Source: Paraburkholderia sacchari (lineage in GTDB: Bacteria > Pseudomonadota > Gammaproteobacteria > Burkholderiales > Burkholderiaceae). Taken from it: DNA of 64,000 nt. The DNA is taken from positions 255,496-319,495 of the forward strand of contig NZ_JTDB02000008.1 in NCBI RefSeq assembly GCF_000785435.2. Direction: 5' to 3'. Positions within the stretch are counted from its first letter, which is position 1; each line of letters begins with the position of its first letter. Under the pieces are notes generated by a model, which was given only the letters and a program-made list of their open reading frames with translations, was not told the DNA's origin and did not search any database. The position numbers and the translations under genes were made by a program. This document shows, piece after piece, positions 36,602 to 45,101 of the stretch.

Positions 36602-38232
36602 GCGCATTGCCAAACGATATCGGCGCGCTTACCGGTCCGCTGCTCTCGATCGAGCATCTGAGCGTGCGCTTTGGCGAGACACTTGCCGTGGACGATGTCG
36701 CGCTTTCGATCGGACGTGGCGAGCGTGTGGCGCTCGTGGGCGAATCGGGCTCGGGCAAGACCGTGACCGCGCTCGCGATCCTGCGGCTGCTGAGCGACGC
36801 GCGCATCTCGGGTGCGATCCGTCTGGACGGCGAGGATCTGCTCGCGAAGAGCGAGCGCGCCATGCGCGGCTTGCGTGGCAGCGAAATCGCGATGATCTTC
36901 CAGGAGCCGATGACGGCGCTCAATCCGCTCTATACGGTTGGCGAGCAGATTGCGGAAACCATCGTGCTGCACGATGGCGTGACGAAGAAGGAAGCGTACG
37001 AACGCGCGGCGGGGCTGCTCGAGCGCACCGGCATTCCCGAGCCGCGCCGGCGGCTGTTCAGCTATCCGCATCAGCTTTCGGGCGGCCAGCGCCAGCGTGT
37101 GATGATCGCGATGGCGCTCGCGTGCCGCCCGCGCCTGTTGCTGGCGGACGAGCCCACCACGGCGCTCGACGTGACGATCCGCGGACAGATCGTCGAACTC
37201 TTGCGCGAGTTGCAGCGCGAGGAGGCGGGCAAGCCTGGCGGGGGCATGTCGGTGCTGCTCATCACGCACGACCTGAATCTCGTGCGCCGCTTCGCGCAGC
37301 GCGTGGCGGTGATGGAGAAGGGCCGGCTTGTGGAGACGGGAAGCGTCGAGCAAATCTTCGAAGCGCCGCAGCATCCCTATACGCAGCGACTCATTGCCAG
37401 CCGGCCCGAGCGCAACGTGCTGCCAGTGCTGCCGATCGCGCCGGTGCTGCTCGAAGCGAAAGACGTGAGCGTCGATTTCGCCACGAAGCTGCCGGGCTTT
37501 ACGGGCTGGTGGCGGCGCGGCCGCTTTCGCGCCGTCGACGACGCGAGCGTCTCGGTGCGCCAGGGCGAGACGCTTGGCATCGTCGGCGAGTCGGGGTCGG
37601 GAAAGTCGACGCTGGCGATGGCGATGTTGGGTCTGCAACGCACCGCGGGCGGCGCGATCGAGTTCCAGGGACGCCCCATCGCGAGCTATCAGGGCCGCGA
37701 CAAGCTCGGGCTGCGCTCGCACTTGCAGGTGGTCTTCCAGGACCCGTTCAGTTCGCTTTCGCCCCGACAAACCATCGAGCGCATCGTAGGTGAGGGGCTG
37801 GCGCTGCACCGGCCCGATATGTCTGGTGAGGAGCGTCGCAAGCGCATCGTATCCGTATTGCGGGAAGTGGGTCTCGACCGCACGGTTCTGCAACGTTACC
37901 CGCACGAGTTTTCCGGCGGCCAGCGACAGCGCATCGCGATTGCGCGAACGCTCGTGCTGGAGCCGCGCGTGATCGTGCTAGACGAACCCACCAGCGCACT
38001 CGATGTCTCGATCCAGCAGCAAGTATTGCGATTACTGACTGATTTGCAACGCAAATACAATCTCGGCTACGTGTTCATCAGCCATGATCTCGAGGTCATC
38101 GGTGCGATGGCGCATCGTGTCGCCGTCATGCAGAACGGCGCGATTGTCGAGACCGGAGATGTAACAAGAATCTTTGACGAGCCTGCTCACCCTTACACGC
38201 GAAAGTTGCTGAAAGCCGCGCTTGATCGATGA
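36598..38232 (+). CDS. yejF: double ATP-binding protein YejF
   Basis: This 544-residue protein has two fused ABC ATPase domains. Each has Walker A (GESGSGKT near residue 47, GESGSGKS near 330), a signature (LSGGQRQR, FSGGQRQR) and Walker B (LLADEPTTALD, IVLDEPTSALD). GTG 36598 overlaps the YejE stop as GTGA, indicating tight coupling. It powers the peptide importer with YejA, YejB and YejE. A longer upstream frame is not used because it runs inside yejE. Confidence 0.95.
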   Translation: MSALPNDIGALTGPLLSIEHLSVRFGETLAVDDVALSIGRGERVALVGESGSGKTVTALAILRLLSDARISGAIRLDGEDLLAKSERAMRGLRGSEIAMIFQEPMTALNPLYTVGEQIAETIVLHDGVTKKEAYERAAGLLERTGIPEPRRRLFSYPHQLSGGQRQRVMIAMALACRPRLLLADEPTTALDVTIRGQIVELLRELQREEAGKPGGGMSVLLITHDLNLVRRFAQRVAVMEKGRLVETGSVEQIFEAPQHPYTQRLIASRPERNVLPVLPIAPVLLEAKDVSVDFATKLPGFTGWWRRGRFRAVDDASVSVRQGETLGIVGESGSGKSTLAMAMLGLQRTAGGAIEFQGRPIASYQGRDKLGLRSHLQVVFQDPFSSLSPRQTIERIVGEGLALHRPDMSGEERRKRIVSVLREVGLDRTVLQRYPHEFSGGQRQRIAIARTLVLEPRVIVLDEPTSALDVSIQQQVLRLLTDLQRKYNLGYVFISHDLEVIGAMAHRVAVMQNGAIVETGDVTRIFDEPAHPYTRKLLKAALDR

Positions 38233-38311
38233 ACGATCGCGGAACTTAAGGGTATTTTTTGGTGAAATTCACCAATGAGGTCCGCATCGTAATTGTTTTT
38301 TTCTATTTGTT

Positions 38312-38340
38312 TTGACACACAAATACTTACTGGCTACTAT
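38312..38340 (+). promoter_or_regulatory. sigma-70-type promoter of the NlpC/P60 gene
   Basis: TTGACA (38312-38317) and TACTAT (38335-38340) are 17 bp apart, in an AT-rich 160-bp gap, 53 bp before the ATG at 38393. Confidence 0.75.
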
Positions 38341-38392
38341 CGTCCAAACTTTTCTTCTAACTCCCTGATTTACGGGCAATTTATTCCGACCC

Positions 38393-39100
38393 ATGCAGCA
38401 CCGATCCCTGACCCAGGCTTGCACGCGCGTCGTCGCCGGGATGTTCATCGGCGCACTGATGGCTGCAGCTAACGGCGCGTTCGCCGACGAAGCAAGCAGT
38501 TTCAATCAGAACGTCTCATTTTCACCCAGCAATTCGACGATAAATTCGGCGAATTCCCAGTCGCTTTCCGCTGCTCAAAACCCGTCGCAGACTTCTGCCG
38601 CACCGGCTCCGGCCCAAAGCGGCGCCAAGTCATTTCTATCGGGCATGGCTGGCAAGGCCGGCGACGTGGTAGTGGGCGCATTGAACATGATCGGCGTGCG
38701 TTATCGCTGGGGCGGCAACACGCCGGACTCGGGCCTCGATTGCAGCGGCTTCGTGCGCTACGTGTTCCAGGACACGCTCGGCATGAACCTGCCGCGCCGC
38801 GCGGAGGAAATGAGCCGCGTGGGCGAGAAGGTGAGCATGAGCAACCTCAAGCCCGGCGACCTCGTGTTCTTCAATACTATGCGCCGCACGTTCTCGCACG
38901 TAGGCATTTATATCGGCGACAACAAGTTCGTGCACTCGCCGTCCACTGGCAGCACGATTCGCGTCGACGATCTGGACAACGGCTATTGGGAAAAGCGCTT
39001 CACGGGCGCGCGTCGCGTCGAAGCGTCGTTTACGCCGGATCAGGAGCAAGGCCTCAAGCAGCGCGTGAGCGCGCAGTTCGACGGCAGCGGCGGCAACTAA
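38393..39100 (+). CDS. secreted NlpC/P60 family peptidoglycan hydrolase
   Basis: This 235-residue protein has a signal peptide (AGMFIGALMAAANGAFA, cut near residue 31), a Ser/Asn/Gln-rich linker to about residue 80 and an NlpC/P60 domain. The catalytic cysteine is C117 in DSGLDCSGFVRYVF, and H169 (FSHVGIY) and H181 (FVHSPS) complete the triad. The family cleaves peptide stems in the cell wall. It has its own strong promoter and a terminator, so it is not in the yej operon, although it neighbours it. Confidence 0.93.
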   Translation: MQHRSLTQACTRVVAGMFIGALMAAANGAFADEASSFNQNVSFSPSNSTINSANSQSLSAAQNPSQTSAAPAPAQSGAKSFLSGMAGKAGDVVVGALNMIGVRYRWGGNTPDSGLDCSGFVRYVFQDTLGMNLPRRAEEMSRVGEKVSMSNLKPGDLVFFNTMRRTFSHVGIYIGDNKFVHSPSTGSTIRVDDLDNGYWEKRFTGARRVEASFTPDQEQGLKQRVSAQFDGSGGN

Positions 39101-39128
39101 TCGCCGTCGGGTGCAACACGGGTGTGAC

Positions 39129-39160
39129 AGAAAGCCTGCTTCATTGAAGCAGGCTTTCTT
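39129..39160. terminator. rho-independent terminator after the NlpC/P60 gene
   Basis: AGAAAGCCTGCTTC and GAAGCAGGCTTTCT pair around ATT, then TTGTTT. It also lies at the end of the convergent patatin gene and may serve both. Confidence 0.85.
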
Positions 39161-39188
39161 GTTTCTGGATGGCCGTTTATCGCGTCGC

Positions 39189-40214
39189 TCAGGCTGTCGC
39201 CGTGCGTGCGGCAGCCAGCTTGCGTTCGATCTCCGGAAAGATCTTTGCGGCGGCTTCCTCGCCGGCGAGGATCGCGGCATTGCGCTGGGTGAAGTCGCTG
39301 CTCGACATGGCGTTGAGGTTCGGGCGGATCACGATGTCCGCGTATTTCTCGAGCTCGTAGTTCTTGATCGACTGGCCCATGATCGTGAAGGTCTGCATCA
39401 GCACGTCGAACTGGCTTTGCGTGGGCGCCGTTTCCGGGCGCGACGAAATATCCACGGCAATCACGAAATCGGCGCCCATCTTGCGCGCGAACGAGGCCGG
39501 CACCGGGCTCACGAGGCCGCCGTCCACGTACTCGTGACTCGCGATGCGGACCGGCTCGAAAATCGACGGAATGCTGCACGAAGCCCGCACAGCAATGCCC
39601 GTGTTGCCGCGCTGGAACAGGATCGCCTGCCCGGTGCGCAGATCGGTCGAGACGACGCCTAGCGGCCTGGCCATCTTTTCGATCGGGCGGTCGCGCAGTG
39701 TCGTGTTCAGAAAGTTCTGCAGCGCCACGCCTTGCAGGATGCCGCGGTTGCGAAACGGCATGGCCCAGTCGCTGATCGACGCTTCATCCATCGTTAGCGC
39801 CAGCTTGTTGAGCGCAAAGCCATTCAAGCCCGAGGCGTAGAGCGCGGCCACCACCGAGCCCGCGCTCGTGCCCGTGATCAGATCGACCTGGATGTTGCGC
39901 GCCTCGAGGCCCTTGATCACGCCGATATGCGCGAATCCGCGCGCAGCGCCGCCCCCGAGCGCAAGGCCCACACGAATCGGGCGCTGTGTTTTCGCGGACG
40001 GGGGTGGAGTGGCGGTGACGCTTTTGTTGTCGGTCGTTTGCGTGCCCGCGGTGGTGCAGGCGGCGAGGACCGTGGAGGCGGCCGCGAGCGAGAAATGGCG
40101 GCGGCTCAATGAAAGCGGCGAGGGGTGGCGGTCCGGTTTTTGGCCCCGTTGTGGGTCCGTTTGCTGGTCGGGATTCAGGCGCGGCTTCAGATCCGGCTTC
40201 GAACTGGGTTTCAA
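39189..40214 (-). CDS. patatin-like phospholipase lipoprotein with a Tat-type signal
   Basis: This serine hydrolase of the RssA/patatin family has the oxyanion loop GLALGGGAARG, nucleophile elbow GTSAGS and the aspartate in EYVDGGLVSP. Upstream of the domain the chain has SRRHFSL followed by ASTVLAAC, which fits a twin-arginine lipoprotein signal peptide. The TTG at 40214 is chosen because GGAGA lies six bases before it; this gives 341 residues with the Tat motif at about 37-43. GTG 40262 or ATG 40298/40352 would add 16-46 residues. It probably acts on lipids outside the cytoplasm; the lipid is unknown. Confidence 0.85.
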   Translation of the reverse strand: MKPSSKPDLKPRLNPDQQTDPQRGQKPDRHPSPLSLSRRHFSLAAASTVLAACTTAGTQTTDNKSVTATPPPSAKTQRPIRVGLALGGGAARGFAHIGVIKGLEARNIQVDLITGTSAGSVVAALYASGLNGFALNKLALTMDEASISDWAMPFRNRGILQGVALQNFLNTTLRDRPIEKMARPLGVVSTDLRTGQAILFQRGNTGIAVRASCSIPSIFEPVRIASHEYVDGGLVSPVPASFARKMGADFVIAVDISSRPETAPTQSQFDVLMQTFTIMGQSIKNYELEKYADIVIRPNLNAMSSSDFTQRNAAILAGEEAAAKIFPEIERKLAAARTATA

Positions 40215-40709
40215 GCAGATTCTCCAGGCGGCGCGCGCGAAGGCGACTCTCGTGTGGTGCACACCGCGTCTATTCTTGCGGCCCGCGATTGAGGCCATGC
40301 GGGGCCACGCCGGCGAGGGCGCCAGCGCGCCGACATGATAAGGCAAAGCCATGCGCGCTTACGTTGTGTGCGTGTAACGCGATGTGTCGGCGAATCCCGA
40401 TGCGACGGATCGACAACGGCCGGGCATTCTGCGCCTCGCGGATGCGCCCGGCGCTTTCCCCCATGCGCGGCCGAACCGGTGCGCGGCGGGTATAATCCCG
40501 TCTCTAATTTTCCCGGTTTTCCGTTCGCGTCTTGCACTTGCCGTGTCGCGCTGCGCCGCGCTGCTTCCGAGCCCGCATCGCCATGGCTACACGCCTGCGC
40601 GAACCTTCGCCGCCCACCGTCGACTGTAGTTCGCCTGCTGCGCCGCTCGTATCGAGCACGCCGCGGCGCCTGACGGTCGCCGGGCGGCACCGTCCTCGAG
40701 TATTCGCAC
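40215..40709. other. intergenic region between the patatin gene and gltX
   Basis: This region of about 500 bp holds the alternative patatin starts at its left end and TATAAT at 40491-40496, the probable gltX -10, 213 bp before the gltX ATG, without a good -35. I see no supported gene in the rest. Confidence 0.5.
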
Positions 40710-42131
40710 ATGACCACGACCCCCGTCCGTACCCGCTTTGCGCCGAGCCCGACCGGCTTCATCCACCTCGGCAACATTCGCTCCGCGCTTTATCCGTGGG
40801 CGTTCGCGCGCCACAACAAGGGCGCCTTCGTGCTGCGGATCGAGGACACCGATCTCGAGCGTTCGAGTACCGAAGCGGTCGACGCGATCCTCGAAGGCAT
40901 GCAATGGCTCGGTCTCGATTTCGATGAGGGCCCGTTCTACCAGATGCAGCGCATGGACCGCTATCGCGAAGTGCTCAAGCAGATGCAGGATCAGGGCCTC
41001 GTGTACCCGTGCTATATGTCGACCGAAGAACTCGACGCGTTGCGCGAGCGCCAGCGCGAGGCGGGCGAAAAGCCGCGCTACGATGGCACGTGGCGCCCGG
41101 AGCCCGGCAAGGTCCTGCCGACGCCGCCCGCGGGCGTGCAGCCGGTGCTGCGTTTTCGCAACCCGCTCACGGGCGTGGTCGCATGGGACGACGCCGTGAA
41201 GGGCCGCGTGGAAATCTCGAACGAAGAGCTCGACGACCTCGTGATCGCGCGCCCGGACGGCACGCCGACCTACAACTTCTGCGTGGTCGTGGACGACATC
41301 GACATGAAGATCACGCATGTGATTCGCGGCGACGATCACGTGAACAACACGCCGCGCCAGATCAACATCCTGCGCGCGCTGGGCGCCGAGCCGCCCGTCT
41401 ATGCTCACCTGCCGACGGTGCTCAACGAGCAGGGCGAAAAGATGAGCAAGCGTCACGGCGCGATGAGCGTGATGGGTTATCGCGACGCCGGCTACCTGCC
41501 GGAGGCGGTGCTGAACTACCTCGCGCGCCTCGGCTGGTCGCACGGCGATGCGGAGGTGTTCACGCGCGAACAGTTCGTCGAATGGTTCGATCTCGACCAT
41601 CTGGGCAAATCGCCGGCGCAGTACGACCACAACAAGCTCAACTGGCTCAACAACCACTACCTGAAGGAAGTCGACAACGTTCGCCTCGCCGAGCTCTCGA
41701 AGCCGTTCTTCGCGGCGTTGGGCGTGGACGAGGCAGCGCTGGCGAAGGGGCCGGCGCTGGACGGCGTGGTGGCGCTCTTCAAGGACCGCGCAACGACCAT
41801 CAAGGAAATCGTCGAGAGCGCGATGATGTTCTATCGCGAGCCGCAGCCCGAAACGGATGCGCTGGCGCAGCACGTAACTGACGCCGTGCGTCCGGCGCTT
41901 GCCGACCTCGCGAGCGCGCTCAAGGGCGTGGAGTGGACCCGGGAGGCCATTTCGGCCGCCTTCAAGACGACGCTGGGCGCGCACAAGCTGAAGATGCCGC
42001 AACTCGCTATGCCGGTGCGCCTGTTCGTGGCGGGCACGACGCACACGCCGGCGATCGACGCGGTGCTCGCGCTGTTCGGCCGTGATGTGGTCGTGAGCCG
42101 CATCGAGCAGGGCCTTGCGAAGGGCGCCTGA
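40710..42131 (+). CDS. gltX: glutamyl-tRNA synthetase
   Basis: This 473-residue class I synthetase charges tRNA-Glu. The HIGH-type motif is in FAPSPTGFIHLGNIRSAL near residue 10 and the KMSKS-type motif is KMSKRHGA near 245. ATG 40710 gives the conserved N-terminus TTTPVRTRFAPSP. Length matches the family. A single gltX beside a cluster containing three tRNA-Glu genes is a neat functional association, though the tRNAs have their own promoter. Confidence 0.98.
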   Translation: MTTTPVRTRFAPSPTGFIHLGNIRSALYPWAFARHNKGAFVLRIEDTDLERSSTEAVDAILEGMQWLGLDFDEGPFYQMQRMDRYREVLKQMQDQGLVYPCYMSTEELDALRERQREAGEKPRYDGTWRPEPGKVLPTPPAGVQPVLRFRNPLTGVVAWDDAVKGRVEISNEELDDLVIARPDGTPTYNFCVVVDDIDMKITHVIRGDDHVNNTPRQINILRALGAEPPVYAHLPTVLNEQGEKMSKRHGAMSVMGYRDAGYLPEAVLNYLARLGWSHGDAEVFTREQFVEWFDLDHLGKSPAQYDHNKLNWLNNHYLKEVDNVRLAELSKPFFAALGVDEAALAKGPALDGVVALFKDRATTIKEIVESAMMFYREPQPETDALAQHVTDAVRPALADLASALKGVEWTREAISAAFKTTLGAHKLKMPQLAMPVRLFVAGTTHTPAIDAVLALFGRDVVVSRIEQGLAKGA

Positions 42132-42207
42132 AAGGGGACGCGTAAAAATATTTGAAGATTTTTTGCTCTGGCACTAGCGCTGGAGCGGGAGTTCTTGTAG
42201 TATTCGG

Positions 42208-42226
42208 GCTCCGTTGAATACGGAGC
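42208..42226 (+). other. small hairpin downstream of gltX
   Basis: GCTCCG and CGGAGC pair around TTGAATA. No T-run follows, so it is not a clear terminator. Confidence 0.3.
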
Positions 42227-42322
42227 GCGAAACAGCGGTAAGTTTCACGCAAAGAGTGGTCGAATCAAGCAACGATGTTTCGCAGAAACCTCGAAGCGAT
42301 GAAAAAAAGATTCGAAACGCTC

Positions 42323-42351
42323 TTGACGAAAGCGAAATTGATGTTTAAAAT
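42323..42351 (+). promoter_or_regulatory. strong promoter of the tRNA array
   Basis: TTGACG (42323-42328) and TAAAAT (42346-42351) are 17 bp apart, 18 bp before the tRNA-Ala 5' end. Confidence 0.85.
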
Positions 42352-42369
42352 CTCGCTTCTGTTCTGCAA

Positions 42370-42445
<76 letters not shown>

Positions 42446-42493
42446 ACAGAACAGCGTAGTAAAGTGTAGCAAGGCATTATCTGAAAAGATTAT

Positions 42494-42569
42494 GTCCCCT
42501 TCGTCTAGAGGCCTAGGACATCACCCTTTCACGGTGAGTACAGGGGTTCGAATCCCCTAGGGGACGCCA
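42494..42569 (+). tRNA. tRNA-Glu (TTC), copy 1
   Basis: A 76-base tRNA with acceptor GTCCCCT/AGGGGAC, anticodon loop CTTTCAC giving TTC, and CCA. Identical to the two later copies. Confidence 0.97.
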
Positions 42570-42655
42570 GACATGAGCGTCATCGAGCAAATCGTAACGA
42601 TATCGATGAGGCAGCAGGTGGGAATCAACCGACGCCCATCTGTCTATGTCGAACT

Positions 42656-42732
42656 GGAGCGGTAGTTCAGTCGGTTAGAATACCGGCCTGTCACGCCGGG
42701 GGTCGCGGGTTCGAGTCCCGTCCGCTCCGCCA
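42656..42732 (+). tRNA. tRNA-Asp (GTC), copy 1
   Basis: A 77-base tRNA with acceptor GGAGCGG/CCGCTCC, anticodon loop CTGTCAC giving GTC, and CCA. It is followed by a terminator-like hairpin. Confidence 0.97.
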
Positions 42733-42737
42733 GATAG

Positions 42738-42769
42738 AAGCCCGTTCAGAAATGTTGAGCGGGCTTTTT
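42738..42769 (+). terminator. terminator-like hairpin after tRNA-Asp copy 1
   Basis: AAGCCCGTTCA and TGAGCGGGCTT pair (one G-T) around a short loop, then TTTTT. The tRNA genes after it may be read through or need another promoter. Confidence 0.65.
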
Positions 42770-42800
42770 AGTTGAAGTGTTATAGGTGCAAGCCTGTGTT

Positions 42801-42876
42801 GTCCCCTTCGTCTAGAGGCCTAGGACATCACCCTTTCACGGTGAGTACAGGGGTTCGAATCCCCTAGGGGACGCCA
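42801..42876 (+). tRNA. tRNA-Glu (TTC), copy 2
   Basis: Identical in sequence to copy 1, with encoded CCA. It lies in the left copy of the tandem duplication. Confidence 0.97.
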
Positions 42877-42968
42877 AAATAAAATGCGGCGCCACAAGTA
42901 GTAATACGAGCAGCAGGGCGACGCCGCCAGCGGGTTCTAACCGACCGCCGGTGCAGCAAAGCAGGACT

Positions 42969-43045
42969 GGAGCGGTAGTTCAGTCGGTTAGAATACCGGC
43001 CTGTCACGCCGGGGGTCGCGGGTTCGAGTCCCGTCCGCTCCGCCA
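42969..43045 (+). tRNA. tRNA-Asp (GTC), copy 2
   Basis: Identical in sequence to copy 1, with encoded CCA. It is in the left tandem unit and has no hairpin terminator behind it. Confidence 0.97.
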
Positions 43046-43101
43046 GATTCGATCTGCCCAGTGTATCGGGTGGAATGTGGTTCAAGGCGCAAGCCTGTGT
43101 T

Positions 43102-43177
43102 GTCCCCTTCGTCTAGAGGCCTAGGACATCACCCTTTCACGGTGAGTACAGGGGTTCGAATCCCCTAGGGGACGCCA
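43102..43177 (+). tRNA. tRNA-Glu (TTC), copy 3
   Basis: Identical to copies 1 and 2, with encoded CCA; right tandem unit. Confidence 0.97.
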
Positions 43178-43269
43178 AAATAAAATGCGGCGCCACAAGT
43201 AGTAATGCGAGCAGCAGGGCGACGCCGCCAGCGGGTTCTAACCGACCGCCGGTGCAGCAAAGCAGGACT

Positions 43270-43346
43270 GGAGCGGTAGTTCAGTCGGTTAGAATACCGG
43301 CCTGTCACGCCGGGGGTCGCGGGTTCGAGTCCCGTCCGCTCCGCCA
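43270..43346 (+). tRNA. tRNA-Asp (GTC), copy 3
   Basis: Identical to copies 1 and 2, with encoded CCA; last tRNA of the array. Confidence 0.97.
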
Positions 43347-43351
43347 GAATC

Positions 43352-43382
43352 AAAGCCCGCTGGATTTCCAGCGGGCTTTTTC
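43352..43382 (+). terminator. terminator of the tRNA array
   Basis: AAAGCCCGCTGG and CCAGCGGGCTTT pair around ATTT, followed by TTCT, directly after the last tRNA-Asp. Confidence 0.9.
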
Positions 43383-43506
43383 TATTTCTCTCTCCCATCT
43401 CCACGCCGCAGCCACGCGGATACGGACAAACGGCCATTGCCTGAGCCGGCGCGTTATCGTAGCGTTGTCGGAACTTCGTATTTCGCGTTTTGCCGCGTTG
43501 CCTGCC

Positions 43507-43971
43507 ATGTTCGCACCGAACGACATTCCGTCGCGCTTCCAGTTGCGTCACGCCACCATGGACGACTTCGAGTTCGCCGAGTCGCTGACGCGCCGGAACA
43601 TGGGCGGCTATTACGTGCGTCATCATCTGATCTGGCGCGGCGACCTCTTCCTGGCCAGCTACCGCGAATCGGAGAATTTCATCCTCGAAATCGATGGCGA
43701 GGCCATTGGGGTGCTGCGCGTGACGCAAGAGGCCGACTCGCTGCATATACGCGACGTGCAGATCGCCGAGGGCTACCGCGGCAACGGAGCGGGGACCTTC
43801 CTGCTCGACATGTCGCATCGCTGGGCGCGCGAGCGAGGCCTGCGCGAATTGCAGTTGCGCGTGTTCGTCGACAATCCCGCGGCGCGGCTCTATCTGCGCA
43901 TGGGCTACCGGGTGGCGGGGCCGCGCCTCGCGCGCCTTGGCTCGATCCGTCACATGACGCGGCCCGTCTGA
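43507..43971 (+). CDS. GNAT-family N-acetyltransferase
   Basis: This 154-residue protein has the GNAT core: the FILEIDGEAIGVLRV strand pair, the acetyl-CoA-binding VQIAEGYRGNGAGTFLLD (Q/RxxGxG/A-like: YRGNGAGT) and the C-terminal RVFVDNPAARLYLRMGYRVAG. ATG 43507 gives the best domain start; the frame stays open upstream into the tRNA region. The substrate is unknown. It runs convergent to the AraC gene, 67 bp away. Confidence 0.85.
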   Translation: MFAPNDIPSRFQLRHATMDDFEFAESLTRRNMGGYYVRHHLIWRGDLFLASYRESENFILEIDGEAIGVLRVTQEADSLHIRDVQIAEGYRGNGAGTFLLDMSHRWARERGLRELQLRVFVDNPAARLYLRMGYRVAGPRLARLGSIRHMTRPV

Positions 43972-44038
43972 CGAATTTCACGAGATCTCCGCGCGAAGCA
44001 AGGCTATAGCGCTCCAGCGCTTGGCCAGCCGCGCCTGC

Positions 44039-44938
44039 TCAAACGTCGTGCTGTGCCGTGCCGGGTCCCGGAGGTGCTGCCCCGATTGGCGTGTCGGTCG
44101 CCATGTCGTCTTCATGCGGGCGCGATTCCCGCTCGCCTGTCCCGCGCGCAATGAACGCACGCGGGCTTTCGCCGAACGCGCGTCGGAACATCGCCGAAAA
44201 CGCGCTCTGGCTCTGGTAGCCCAGCTCATGGGCCACAATGGCCATCGGCTTGCCCTGGTTCAGGAGGGGAATCGCACGCGCGAGGATCGCCTGCTGGCGC
44301 CACTGCGAAAAACTCACGCCGAGCTCCTGCCGGAAGAGTCGCGCGATCGTGCGTGTGCTCGCGCCCACGTGCGCCGCCCAGTATTCGAGTGAACCCGGTC
44401 CGGCGGGATCGGCGAGCAGCGCCTCGCAGAGCGAGCGCAAACGCTTTTCCTCTGGCATCGGCACCGAGAGCGGCAGCGGCGCCGAGCGCGTGATTTCGTC
44501 GAGCGCCACGGCGCCCAGCAGGCGCTCGCGCGCGGGGTCGATGCCGCGTTCGTCGAACGCGGCGATTGCCTCGCGCAGCAGACCGGACACCTCCACCACG
44601 CGGCAGGCGTCGAGCCCGGGCGGAATGACCGAGGCATCGACATAAAGCGTGCGCAGGAACGCATCTTCGACGATCGCCACCTCGTGCGTGACGAACGGCG
44701 GAGCCCAGATCGCCCGTGAAGGCGGGACCATCCAGGTCGTACCGGGCGTTGCCATGCGCAGCACGCCGCGCGACGCGTAAGCAAGCTGCGCCCATGCATG
44801 CGTGTGCCGCGCAATGCGCACGCCGGCGGCCATGGGCCGCGAGCGCACGCGGATCGGGTGCGCGGGCGTCGGCTCGAACTCGGGGGGAATGTCGGCGAGC
44901 TCGGCGGGCGGCAAGGCGGCGGGCGAGGAAAAGGGCAT
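44039..44938 (-). CDS. AraC-family transcriptional regulator with a cupin sensor
   Basis: This 299-residue regulator has an N-terminal cupin (VRIARHTHAWAQLAYASRGVL, residues 40-65) and a C-terminal AraC DNA-binding domain with two helix-turn-helices (GASTRTIARLFRQELGVSFS and IVAHELGYQSQSAFSAMFRRAFGESP). ATG 44938 (MPFSSPAALP) is the start. The last 35 residues are a disordered tail. It is divergent from the gamma-glutamylcyclotransferase-like gene, with 163 bp between starts, and may regulate it or itself; the ligand is unknown. Confidence 0.9.
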   Translation of the reverse strand: MPFSSPAALPPAELADIPPEFEPTPAHPIRVRSRPMAAGVRIARHTHAWAQLAYASRGVLRMATPGTTWMVPPSRAIWAPPFVTHEVAIVEDAFLRTLYVDASVIPPGLDACRVVEVSGLLREAIAAFDERGIDPARERLLGAVALDEITRSAPLPLSVPMPEEKRLRSLCEALLADPAGPGSLEYWAAHVGASTRTIARLFRQELGVSFSQWRQQAILARAIPLLNQGKPMAIVAHELGYQSQSAFSAMFRRAFGESPRAFIARGTGERESRPHEDDMATDTPIGAAPPGPGTAQHDV

Positions 44939-45101
44939 GGTGGATCGGCGCGTTTCTGTGCGCATTATTGTAGGCGCGCGTCCGCATGGCTGTCCGAATG
45001 TACCCATCGGCATGGACGCAGGCGCATAATGCTGCGGGTTTGCCGCGCGCGGTATCGGCATCAGGCAATCGACAGGCAACCGGGAGTCAGGAGCACAAGC
45101 A

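Larger units (their letters stand above)
42788..43047 (+). repeat. tandem duplication, left copy (tRNA-Glu + tRNA-Asp unit)
   Basis: This 260-bp unit recurs 301 bp downstream with a single difference (A at 42906, G at 43207). It contains one Glu and one Asp tRNA and the spacer between them. Confidence 0.93.
43089..43348 (+). repeat. tandem duplication, right copy (tRNA-Glu + tRNA-Asp unit)
   Basis: Second copy of the 260-bp unit, one mismatch from the first, at a period of 301 bp. The 41-bp stretch between units is unique. Confidence 0.93.

Noticed and set aside
38259..38275. Hairpin TTGGTG/CACCAA after yejF as a terminator
   Set aside because: The T run precedes rather than follows the stem on the coding strand; kept out as unsupported.
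40353..40700. Short open frames upstream of gltX
   Set aside because: No motifs; the interval carries the gltX -10 TATAAT and is likely regulatory.
42788..43348. Repeat with regular spacing as a CRISPR array
   Set aside because: Only two 260-bp units, each a tRNA pair, not short repeats with spacers.
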